Source: Fidelibacterota bacterium UBA6817
GTDB taxonomy: Bacteria; Fidelibacterota; Fidelibacteria; Fidelibacterales; Fidelibacteraceae
Assembly: GCA_002452555.1 (NCBI GenBank)
Contig: DKER01000124.1
Coordinates: 1-7,427, forward strand
Length of the DNA: 7,427 bases
Direction of reading: 5' to 3'
The position numbers and the translations under genes were made by a program. Positions 1 through 6,352 of this stretch are shown here, piece after piece (the first letter of the stretch is position 1; each line of letters starts with the position of its first letter). Below the pieces are notes generated by a model that worked only from the letters and a program-made list of their open reading frames with translations, ran no database searches and was not told the DNA's origin.

Positions 1-1818
1 GCCAATGCCTATCTGGGACTTTTTGCCGGTATGACAGTAAGTGCGTCCATACCTGCGGCAGTTATTTCCATGGGAATTCTGAAGCTTTTCAAACGTTCCA
101 ATATTTTGGAAAATAACATTGTGCAAACAGCGGCATCAGCCGGGGAATCGTTGGCTGCCGGGGTAATTTTTACAATTCCCGCTCTTGTTCTGATGGGATA
201 TTGGGTAGATTTTGATTATATGGAAATTGCAAAAATTTCCGGTATCGGCGGTTTGATAGGTGTATTATTTACGATCCCGTTGCGCCGTGCTCTCATTATT
301 GAAGCAAAATTACAATATCCCGAAGGTGTTGCAACAGCTGAAGTTCTAAAAGCCGGAGATCATGGTAATGAAAACAATGATTCATCAAAAAATCTGCTGA
401 TGATCTTTAGAGCTGCATTATTCGGCGGTTTGATGAAATTGGCTCAACAGGCATTTAATGTCTGGAATTCAGCTGTTGATTTTGCTGTTCCTTTTTTTTC
501 AAGGGTAGAAGGGAAGCGGTCCGTAATCGGTTTTGGTTCGGAATTGTCGCCGGCTCTTCTTGCCGTCGGTTATATTGTGGGAAGGAATATTGCCGTTTTA
601 GTTTTTACGGGAGGCCTGATATCATGGCTTGTTGCTATACCGATTTATTCATACTTCAACCCCGTTGATGCCGGCAGCGGTTATCTGGATGCTGCATATG
701 CAATCTGGAATGCAAAAATCCGGTATATGGGTGTAGGTGCCATGGTTGTGGGAGGGATCTGGTCTGTTATTCATCTGTTTAAACCGCTGGTTGCCGGCGT
801 AAAATCCAGCCTGAATGCCTATAAAAACAGGAATTCAGGCAATGCTGTGGATCAGCATGAAAAAGACATTCCTATTAACTGGGTCCTTATTGCACTCCTG
901 GTTTCCGTTATTCCTGTTTTTATAATTTATAATGATATCATCGGGAATTTTTATACAGCTCTCTTAATGGCTGTTATCATGTTGATTTTCGGTTTTTTAT
1001 TTTCTGCCGTAGCCGGCTATATGGCAGGGTTGGTTGGATCATCAAATAATCCGATCAGCGGTGTAACCATAGCTACGATTCTGTTTTCCTCACTCCTCCT
1101 TTTGCTGATAAAAGGGACAGGGAGTATTGAAGGAGCTGCCGGAGCTGTCATCATCGGTGCAGTTGTCTGCTGCGCGGCTGCTATTGCCGGAGATAATATG
1201 CAGGATCTGAAAGCCGGTTATATATTGGGCGCCACGCCTTGGAAACAACAGGTTATGCAGATTGTAGGTACTCTTTCGGCAGCCGTAGCCCTTGGTCTTA
1301 CGCTGGATATCCTGCACAGTGCCTATACCATCGGAAGTGAAACACTGCCCGCGCCTCAGGCTACTTTAATGAAATCCGTTGCCGAAGGTGTTTTTCAGGG
1401 TAATCTTCCCTGGAATTTCGTGATTACAGGCGCAATTCTGGGTGTCTTTATAATTCTTGCAGACATTTACCAGAAAAACCGCGGTTCAGAATTCCGGATT
1501 CCGATTCTTGCCGTTGCCGTTGGTATTTATTTGCCAATTACACTGTCAACACCTATCTTTATCGGAGGGATGATTTCTCATTATACACGCCGTTTCAGAA
1601 CCGCTAATCCCCATAACAAACAGGGTTTGCTTTTTGCATCAGGACTAATTACGGGAGAAGCGCTGATGGGCATCCTTGTGGCTGTCCCGATTTTTGTATC
1701 CGGGAAAAAGGACTGGTGGCCTGATCTGTCTGCGGTTCCTGCGTTGGAATGGCTTGGACTTATTTTGTTTGTTTTGGTTGCATGGGTATTGACAAAAATT
1801 GCAAAAAAAGAGATATAA
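1..1818 (+). CDS. OPT-family oligopeptide transporter, 5' end outside window
   Basis: This is a multi-pass inner-membrane transporter of the OPT superfamily, which imports small peptides or metal chelates with cations. The frame is already open at base 1 (ANAYLGLFAG precedes the first Met at base 31), and this stretch is conserved in the family. The real start is therefore upstream, and the first in-window ATG is not the start. 605 codons are visible, and probably a few tens are missing. Family hallmarks, numbered from codon 1, are the NIVQTAASAGES block at 39-50, the KLQYPEGVATAEVL block at about 103-116, SSNNPISG at 347-354, and AGDNMQDLKAGYILG followed by ATPWKQQ at 396-417. About a dozen hydrophobic segments are evident. 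The polar linker around codons 270-290 is probably a cytoplasmic loop. The gene ends in TAA directly abutting the ATG of add, so the two are almost certainly co-transcribed. The exact substrate cannot be read from the sequence. Confidence 0.95.
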   Translation, partial: ANAYLGLFAGMTVSASIPAAVISMGILKLFKRSNILENNIVQTAASAGESLAAGVIFTIPALVLMGYWVDFDYMEIAKISGIGGLIGVLFTIPLRRALIIEAKLQYPEGVATAEVLKAGDHGNENNDSSKNLLMIFRAALFGGLMKLAQQAFNVWNSAVDFAVPFFSRVEGKRSVIGFGSELSPALLAVGYIVGRNIAVLVFTGGLISWLVAIPIYSYFNPVDAGSGYLDAAYAIWNAKIRYMGVGAMVVGGIWSVIHLFKPLVAGVKSSLNAYKNRNSGNAVDQHEKDIPINWVLIALLVSVIPVFIIYNDIIGNFYTALLMAVIMLIFGFLFSAVAGYMAGLVGSSNNPISGVTIATILFSSLLLLLIKGTGSIEGAAGAVIIGAVVCCAAAIAGDNMQDLKAGYILGATPWKQQVMQIVGTLSAAVALGLTLDILHSAYTIGSETLPAPQATLMKSVAEGVFQGNLPWNFVITGAILGVFIILADIYQKNRGSEFRIPILAVAVGIYLPITLSTPIFIGGMISHYTRRFRTANPHNKQGLLFASGLITGEALMGILVAVPIFVSGKKDWWPDLSAVPALEWLGLILFVLVAWVLTKIAKKEI

Positions 1819-2892
1819 ATGAATGAATCTGTGATATCAGACAATAAACTGCGTGAGATAATCCGGAAACTGCCCAAAGCAGAATTGCACTGCCATCTGG
1901 ACGGTTCTCTCAGGGTAGAGACGCTCTTTGACCTGGCAAAAATCAATAATGTAAAAATTCCGTATAACAATAAAGAAGAACTCATGGAATTTCTCCATTT
2001 TGAAAAAGGAGAATCCCTGGAAATCTATTTGAAAAAATTTGATCTGACACTGAGTGTTCTTCAAACTGCCGATGCCCTTGAACGGGTAGCATACGAGCTG
2101 GCGGAAGATGCATCAAAAGAAAATATCAAATGGCTTGAAGTTCGGTATTCGCCCATATTACACGTGAATACAATGATGGGGACTGTTGATAATCTTGAAG
2201 CAGTTATACGCGGTTTAAAAAAAGCTGAAAGAGATTTTGGCATCAAAGGCGGTGTGATTGTCTGCGGAATGCGAAGTATCAGTCCAGACGTTTCATACGC
2301 ACTTGCCGAACTTTCTGTTGCCTATAAAAACAGGGGAGTTGTGGGATTTGATCTTGCAGGCCCGGAAGAAAATTATCCTGCCAAAGATCATGAAAATGCA
2401 TTCAGGCTTGTTCTGAAAAACAATATTAATATTACAATTCACGCCGGTGAAGGGTATGGCCCCGAAAGCATTCATCAGGCAGTTCATTATTGCGGTGCTC
2501 ACCGGATTGGCCACGGTACTCGCTTGTCCGAAGACGGAGACCTGCTGAATTATATCAATGATCACCGGATCTGTCTGGAAATTTGTCTGACCAGCAATGT
2601 TCAGACAGGCAGTGTAAAAAGCTTGAATAAGCATCCGTTTAAGTATTATAAGGATTATGGTCTGAGACTCTGTCTGAATACGGATAACCGACTCATTTCC
2701 AATACAACACTTTCTGATGAATTGTATCTGGCTTATCATACCTTTAATCTGAGAATGAAAGATATAAAGGATGTGCTCATAGACGGTTTTAAAAGTTCAT
2801 TTATGCACCATCGGGACAAAGTAAGACTTGTCAGACAAGTCTCTGTTGAAATGGATGACCTGATTTCTGAGTATGAAAGCAATCAGGGCTGA
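1819..2892 (+). CDS. add: Adenosine deaminase
   Basis: This cytoplasmic zinc enzyme converts adenosine or deoxyadenosine to inosine or deoxyinosine plus ammonia, in purine salvage. The 357-residue protein has the complete metal-dependent hydrolase signature. H24 and H26 sit in ELHCHLDGSLR, with D28 beside them. H208 and catalytic E211 are in IHAGEGYGPESI. H232 is in HRIGHGTRL. D289-N290 are in LCLNTDNRLISNTT. By family knowledge H24, H26, H208 and D289 bind zinc, E211 and H232 act in catalysis, and the second acidic position is Asn here, as in many bacterial Add proteins. It is slightly longer than the E. coli enzyme. The start at 1819 follows the transporter stop with no gap. Upstream AAAAAAAGAGAT gives only a weak ribosome site, so translational coupling is likely. 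Pairing with a peptide-type transporter suggests nutrient scavenging. An adenine deaminase-like activity is a less likely alternative. Confidence 0.95.
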   Translation: MNESVISDNKLREIIRKLPKAELHCHLDGSLRVETLFDLAKINNVKIPYNNKEELMEFLHFEKGESLEIYLKKFDLTLSVLQTADALERVAYELAEDASKENIKWLEVRYSPILHVNTMMGTVDNLEAVIRGLKKAERDFGIKGGVIVCGMRSISPDVSYALAELSVAYKNRGVVGFDLAGPEENYPAKDHENAFRLVLKNNINITIHAGEGYGPESIHQAVHYCGAHRIGHGTRLSEDGDLLNYINDHRICLEICLTSNVQTGSVKSLNKHPFKYYKDYGLRLCLNTDNRLISNTTLSDELYLAYHTFNLRMKDIKDVLIDGFKSSFMHHRDKVRLVRQVSVEMDDLISEYESNQG

Positions 2893-2920
2893 TTATCTAA
2901 ACGTAATTTTCTGGTGAATT
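2893..2920 (+). other. Only intergenic gap; no terminator or clear promoter
   Basis: This 28-base spacer separates add from the membrane-protein cluster. I see no hairpin followed by a T run and no convincing -35/-10 pair. TAATTTTC at 2904-2911 only loosely resembles the TAnnTTTG box of Bacteroidota, and no TTTG lies at the right distance. Read-through from add into the cluster is therefore the simplest assumption, though a non-standard promoter cannot be excluded. Confidence 0.5.
2913..2917 (+). promoter_or_regulatory. Putative ribosome binding site for the 93-aa gene
   Basis: GGTGA lies 3 bases before the ATG at 2921 and 9 bases before a second in-frame ATG at 2927. The spacing fits the second ATG better, so the protein may begin at Met3 (91 residues) rather than Met1. 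The difference does not affect the predicted membrane segments. Confidence 0.35.
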
Positions 2921-3202
2921 ATGATTATGGCGTTTTGGATTTTTTCATGTCTCATTATGATTGTAATAGTCATCAACCTCCGGAAAATATTAGGCTCAAT
3001 CAATGCTTATCCGGTCTTTTCGCCGATTAAAATTTCAATCGGAGAAAATTATCCGTTACTTTTTATCAAATCCGTTTTATTTGTAATGATCCTGTTTATA
3101 ATTATGAATTTTGAATTGTTTGATCCCCTGATTTATTTTTATGTGATTATTGCTACGTTGTTCTTTTTCCTGCTGTATGTTTCCGGATACCGTTACAGAT
3201 GA
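2921..3202 (+). CDS. Small three-helix membrane protein, NuoA-like
   Basis: This 93-residue hydrophobic protein has three predicted membrane helices, at about 3-20, 46-62 and 70-88, with a polar loop of about 25 residues after the first. That is the layout of complex I subunit A (NuoA). The second helix ends in ILFIIMNFE, which aligns without gaps to the NuoA signature recalled from E. coli, MLFVIFDVE. The Glu is retained (E65) and the preceding Asp is changed to Asn. The protein is shorter than usual NuoA (about 120-147 residues), and the conserved PYExG loop motif is not recognisable. It is the first gene of the cluster, the place nuoA occupies in nuo operons. Its stop overlaps the next start as ATGA. 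Gene reality is likely from the overlap and the membrane composition. The NuoA assignment is an inference from one short motif plus topology and position. Confidence 0.5.
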   Translation: MIMAFWIFSCLIMIVIVINLRKILGSINAYPVFSPIKISIGENYPLLFIKSVLFVMILFIIMNFELFDPLIYFYVIIATLFFFLLYVSGYRYR

Positions 3203-4173
3203 AAATTTTTCTTAAATACAATGTCCCTTCTCTGTTTGAAAAAACATTATTAACCGTCTCTGCTTCGGTAAGAAATGATCTTGTGGAAGATATTTTTTTT
3301 GATTGGGAAAAATCAGGATCCCTGCTATCCATGGGTTCGCCGTATCCCAATCTGAACACAAAAAATGAATTTATTTATTTCAATTACTATTATATGGTAT
3401 TATTGAAAGAAGTAACAAAGGATACTGAAGAAGCGCGGCTGGCAAATAATGTGAATTTGCTCAATATTCTCAATGATTATTTTACGTTGTCGGAGATTTT
3501 TGATCAGTTAAATAAAACGGCTTATTATTATGACGATAAGGTGCTCTACAGTGCTTCAAAAAAATTTTTCCGGGACAATTCATTTAATGAAACACTGCTA
3601 AATAAAATGAGGGGTGTTATTGAAAGCGGTGGAAAAAGGGGGCTGAAAGAGCTGGTCACCCTTAACGATGTTTTTTATCTCTATGATCTCTTAATGAATT
3701 ATCTTAAAGAAATGAAGCAGGAGGGAGGATGGCTCAGTAAAATCGACAGCAAATTATTTAAGCATTATAATAAAGGCATCCAAATCTTTATGTGTGATTA
3801 TTATGAAAAGGGATTTTTAGCCAATAAGACATTTATTCCTTCAAATGTATCTCTCTATCGGGAAAAACTCAGGCACGATCTCGATATGTATCTGAATAAA
3901 ATGAAAAATGATTTGGAGAATTTCTCAAAATCATCATACGATTCATTGTTTGAACATTTTGAACTGCCTGAAGAACCGTCATTCCAGCTGGAGAAGGATG
4001 ATATCTTTCTTTACGGAAAAGTTGACAGTGTTTCAGAAAATAATATGAGTGTCACATACATTTATGATTTATTTCAAAAAAGAAAAAAATCATTTATTAA
4101 CCTGCATCATGAAACACTTGACTATATTTTTTCATTATTTCATTTTGACTTAACAAAGAAATTCTACGTATGA
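3199..4173 (+). CDS. Soluble protein of unknown function, possible NuoD remnant
   Basis: This 324-residue protein has no signal peptide or membrane helix and is rich in Lys, Tyr, Phe and Asn, so it is the only soluble product of the cluster. It is largely helical in appearance (helix-like stretches at about 130-175 and 215-250). It has a single Cys (C199), so it has no CxxC nickel ligands and no iron-sulfur motif. It sits immediately before the NuoH-like gene, where nuoD or a hydrogenase large subunit normally lies. Two regions resemble the NuoD family by eye. One is LRHDLDMYLNKMKNDL (224-239), compared with the DxYxRYLVRxEEMRxSL helix. The other is the C-terminal end, where KSFINL (297-302) follows a short beta-like stretch and recalls PSFxNL of NuoD. 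These matches are weak. An unrelated cytoplasmic partner subunit is equally possible. The gene overlaps both neighbours by four bases (ATGA). Confidence 0.45.
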   Translation: MKIFLKYNVPSLFEKTLLTVSASVRNDLVEDIFFDWEKSGSLLSMGSPYPNLNTKNEFIYFNYYYMVLLKEVTKDTEEARLANNVNLLNILNDYFTLSEIFDQLNKTAYYYDDKVLYSASKKFFRDNSFNETLLNKMRGVIESGGKRGLKELVTLNDVFYLYDLLMNYLKEMKQEGGWLSKIDSKLFKHYNKGIQIFMCDYYEKGFLANKTFIPSNVSLYREKLRHDLDMYLNKMKNDLENFSKSSYDSLFEHFELPEEPSFQLEKDDIFLYGKVDSVSENNMSVTYIYDLFQKRKKSFINLHHETLDYIFSLFHFDLTKKFYV

Positions 4174-5108
4174 ATCTTTCTCAGATCATTCAAAATATTT
4201 CCATTCAGTATCCTTACAAGATCTTAATAATGATTGTAATTTTATTTCTGTCGACACCTTTGTTACTCGTATTGACCATCATATATAAACAAGCCACAGA
4301 TCCGTGGTATAAACAGAAATTTGGATTCAATCCCAATTTGTTAAAACATTTTTTTAACGATACCTTTATGATAAAAGGGTACGAAAAGACCTCTTTTTTT
4401 CTGAAATCATTTTGTTTTATTCAGATTATTTCTGTTTTGTATGTTATTTTTTATCCCGTTAATTCTGAAAATTCACTGATCGTTTTTTTTATTTACGGTT
4501 CAGTAAATATCCTGTTGTTTGCCCTTGACTATTTGTCTGAAAATTCCTCTCAGATTCAGTATCAAACCGGTAAAAAAATTCGTCTGATCTTCGAGAACTT
4601 TTTTCTTGTTCTTATTGTATTGTTTCTGATAAGAATTCTAAATGGAATCTCCGGTAAAAATGAATTGATCCGGTTTATTACAATTTTTCTTGCTTTCCTG
4701 AACAAGACGATTCTTTTCATTCTGCTCTTCTTAATCCGGGAAAGTCTCTCTGTGGATTTATACAGGAATCGAAAACAATGGATATCGCGCTTTTCTCATT
4801 CAGGTGAACATTTTTATCAAATTTCTGACCAGTTAATCGGGATGTTTTTGATCATTTTTTATATAAATGTGAGCTTTTCTCGGGACGGCTGGTTATTAGA
4901 GACGGCCAATTTTCACCTGTCATCCCATATTTTTCCTGTTTTTTTGTGGATTTCCGGTCCTCTGTTTTTCTTGATTGCTGATGTTGTTCATCGATTTGTT
5001 CTGAACTGTCTGCCAATTCCGGAGGAACGGTATCTTATTAAGCTGAATAATCTTGTTTTATTACCGGCTGTGATTCTCAGTATACTTATTATTGTGAGTT
5101 TAAAATGA
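4170..5108 (+). CDS. Diverged NuoH-like (complex I subunit 1) membrane protein
   Basis: This 312-residue protein with about eight membrane helices has the usual length of NuoH, the subunit that joins the redox and membrane arms and forms the quinone cavity. Blocks match in order. QKFGFNPNLLKHFFND (49-64) corresponds to QxRxGPNxxGxLQPxAD. Residues 118-142, ending in GKKIRLIFE, align without gaps to the NuoH segment ending AAAQMISYE, keeping the Glu (E142). DLYRN through RFSHSGEHF (196-216) corresponds to DLxEAE through GFHTEYSGxRF. LP at 281-282 and LP at 298-299 are separated by the same 15 residues as in the NuoH LPRxRxDQLMxxxWKxxLP ending. The acidic residues of the DLxEAExE loop are replaced by R, N, R, K and Q, and LPRxRxDQ becomes LPIPEERY. 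Quinone chemistry is therefore doubtful. A related energy-converting-hydrogenase subunit (HyfC/EchB type) is the alternative. Homology is likely; function is unknown. Confidence 0.75.
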   Translation: MNLSQIIQNISIQYPYKILIMIVILFLSTPLLLVLTIIYKQATDPWYKQKFGFNPNLLKHFFNDTFMIKGYEKTSFFLKSFCFIQIISVLYVIFYPVNSENSLIVFFIYGSVNILLFALDYLSENSSQIQYQTGKKIRLIFENFFLVLIVLFLIRILNGISGKNELIRFITIFLAFLNKTILFILLFLIRESLSVDLYRNRKQWISRFSHSGEHFYQISDQLIGMFLIIFYINVSFSRDGWLLETANFHLSSHIFPVFLWISGPLFFLIADVVHRFVLNCLPIPEERYLIKLNNLVLLPAVILSILIIVSLK

Positions 5109-5536
5109 ACGATTTGCTCATAGAAAGTTTATTACTCTTATTGGCATCAATAATTTTGGGCAGTATAATCCTCAAAGCCGGGTCTGCAATATTGAAAGTT
5201 ATGATAGCTTTAATCTGGACAGCTATCCTGGTAACGCCTGTATTTTCTTTAAATCCGGAATTATATCTCTTAACGTTACTTCTGATAGCTTTGTGTCTTA
5301 TTTTTTATCTTTTTAATGATAATTCAAAAAAGAAACATGATTATTTATGGTTTAAACAAAGTCTGCTTTTCTTTCTGTATGTTGCGATATCAACTTATAT
5401 GGCATTTATGATCCTGACGGCAGAGAAAGAATTGCTACATAAACCTGACTCCGGTTTTTTTATTCTTCTAATGTTGCTTTTTGTGCTATTAATAAAAAAT
5501 ACTATTCAGAAAAACAGGGCCGGAAATGGAGACTGA
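5105..5536 (+). CDS. Five-helix membrane protein, NuoJ-like by position and topology
   Basis: This 143-residue, very hydrophobic protein has predicted helices at about 4-23, 30-48, 53-70, 84-104 and 118-134. NuoJ, the complex I subunit next to NuoH and NuoK, is a five-helix protein of about 160-180 residues. The stretch from residue 19 to 71 (GSIILKAGSAILKVMIAL onward, then NPELYLLTLLLIALCLIFYL) has the spacing of the NuoJ N-terminal half. The family's VYxGA bulge in the third helix is not visible. The assignment rests mainly on order (after the H-like gene, before the K-like gene), topology and size. A membrane subunit of an Mrp/Mbh-type antiporter module is an alternative. The gene starts within the preceding stop (ATGA), with GTGAG at 5094-5098 as a plausible ribosome site. 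It ends in a basic, charged tail overlapping the next gene by 11 bases. Confidence 0.5.
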   Translation: MNDLLIESLLLLLASIILGSIILKAGSAILKVMIALIWTAILVTPVFSLNPELYLLTLLLIALCLIFYLFNDNSKKKHDYLWFKQSLLFFLYVAISTYMAFMILTAEKELLHKPDSGFFILLMLLFVLLIKNTIQKNRAGNGD

Positions 5537-5771
5537 TTTGATTTTAAAACTGATTTCAGTAACAGTCGTATTCTTGTATGCCGGGATCTTGATGTTTTTT
5601 AAAAAAGACAGCGTCTCACACGGTGTGGGTATTCTCATTTCTATTGCAGTCATGACAGCTCTGGTAGCAGAATTTATATCCCTTAATCTGGCATTTGTAT
5701 TTTTGATTTGTTCCGTTATACTTTTCTTAATTTTAACCATTATCGGAAAGAATCATGGATCTGAGCAGTAA
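5526..5771 (+). CDS. Small three-helix membrane protein, NuoK-like
   Basis: This 81-residue protein has three helices at about 6-24, 31-50 and 53-74. NuoK (about 100 residues, also three helices) is the complex I and Mrp-C type subunit that carries two buried Glu for proton transfer. Here LYAGILMFFKKDSVSHGVGI (17-36) mirrors the NuoK pattern of a first helix ending in Gly-Leu-Leu, then Arg-Arg-Asn, then a second helix with Met-Gly-Ile-Glu. The position of the first key Glu is Leu37 in this alignment. The third helix (53-74) has no acidic residue at all. The only second-helix acid, E49, lies near the membrane end. AGGG at 5516-5519 is a well-spaced ribosome site, so the start at 5526 and the 11-base overlap look real. 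Assignment is by topology, size, the loop motif and gene order. If correct, it is a K subunit without its proton-carrying residues. Confidence 0.55.
   Translation: METDLILKLISVTVVFLYAGILMFFKKDSVSHGVGILISIAVMTALVAEFISLNLAFVFLICSVILFLILTIIGKNHGSEQ
5745..5750 (+). promoter_or_regulatory. Ribosome binding site for the 198-aa gene
   Basis: GGAAAG lies four bases before the ATG at 5755, inside the end of the upstream gene. It supports the 17-base overlap of the two reading frames and that ATG as the start. Confidence 0.45.
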
Positions 5772-6351
5772 ACTGTTTATGATAATGCTTGTTTATTCGT
5801 TTTTTTCTGTAATTTTATATACAATCAACGTTTTTTTCCGTACCAGGGAGGGAATTCTTTTTGTTCATATCCCGCTGTTATTTCTGATCATATCTTTAGT
5901 GCTGACCCTTCCGGATGGTCCCTTTAATTTTACAATCGAGGCTGATCCCGATCTCCCTTTGGTTCCTGAATTTTCACTGTCTTATGTCCGAATGGGTTTT
6001 TACTCCTTTTTCTGGCTGTTCAGTATCATCAATACTCTCTATCCGTCTATCCTAAAACTTAAATATGGGTTATATCACTGGATTTTTCTATCAATCATAC
6101 TGTTTTCTGCATCATCCATAACGGTATTATACGGCTCAATTCTTTTCATTCTTTCTTTAATGCCCTACGCTGTTTCCGGATATATGACGGTACATGCAAA
6201 GATGACTGCCCGAAATGAAACAATGAAACGAACATTGTTAAACACCAAAACAGTTAATATGAGCAACAGGGGAGAGGTGTTTATCATTTTACTGTTTATC
6301 GTTGCACTGATGATAATGATTGTTATGCAAATAATTCACGTTTGGTATTGA
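5755..6351 (+). CDS. Truncated-looking NuoL/M/N-type antiporter-like subunit
   Basis: This 198-residue protein has about six helices (5-27, 34-52, 76-97, 106-123, 126-144, 174-195). It follows the N-terminal plan of proton-pumping antiporter subunits (NuoL, NuoM, NuoN, MrpA/D). There are two leading helices and a periplasmic loop of about 24 residues. Next comes the characteristic short segment before helix 3 (PEFSLSYVRMGFYSFF, compared with FRLDGLSLLF in the family), then helices 4-5 ending VSGY where the family has LSSYLLIGF. A polar link full of Lys, Arg and Thr (146-172) leads into helix 6. Full subunits have about 14 helices and 450-650 residues. This one ends cleanly after helix 6 with a TGA, and the next gene begins as a fresh antiporter-like protein, so it is not simply a frameshifted half. 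The helix-5 Glu of the family (FWE motif) aligns with Met136. Role unknown, presumably a structural part of a membrane complex. Confidence 0.55.
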   Translation: MDLSSKLFMIMLVYSFFSVILYTINVFFRTREGILFVHIPLLFLIISLVLTLPDGPFNFTIEADPDLPLVPEFSLSYVRMGFYSFFWLFSIINTLYPSILKLKYGLYHWIFLSIILFSASSITVLYGSILFILSLMPYAVSGYMTVHAKMTARNETMKRTLLNTKTVNMSNRGEVFIILLFIVALMIMIVMQIIHVWY

Positions 6352-6352
6352 T

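Noticed and set aside
487..498. Homopolymer T tract in the transporter gene (and another near 3293-3300) as possible frameshift or phase-variation sites
   Set aside because: The frames continue intact with good family similarity or overlap structure, and runs of this length are common in T-rich membrane-protein genes.
1090..2739. Several minus-strand open frames opposite the transporter and add (61 to 148 codons)
   Set aside because: They lie antisense to well-supported genes, have no recognisable domains and no ribosome sites, and are shadows of the coding strand.
2824..2842. Perfect 8-base inverted repeat with a 3-base loop (AGACTTGT / ACAAGTCT) near the 3' end of add
   Set aside because: It lies inside the coding region, has no T run after it, and a repeat of this length is expected about once by chance in a window of this size.
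2846..2877. TTGAAA and TATGAA as a possible promoter for the membrane cluster
   Set aside because: The spacing is 20 bases, too long for a standard promoter, and both boxes lie within add.
3153..3359. Minus-strand open frame of 68 codons
   Set aside because: It lies across the junction of two overlapping plus-strand genes and its composition is not protein-like.
5489..5740. Minus-strand open frame of 83 codons
   Set aside because: It is antisense to the NuoK-like gene, which has a proper ribosome site and a membrane-protein pattern; the minus-strand product has no recognisable features.
6268..6279. Purine-rich AGGGGAGAGG followed by an in-frame GTG inside the 198-residue gene, as an internal start
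   Set aside because: The motif overlaps or abuts the GTG, leaving no proper spacing, and the product would be only a single helix.
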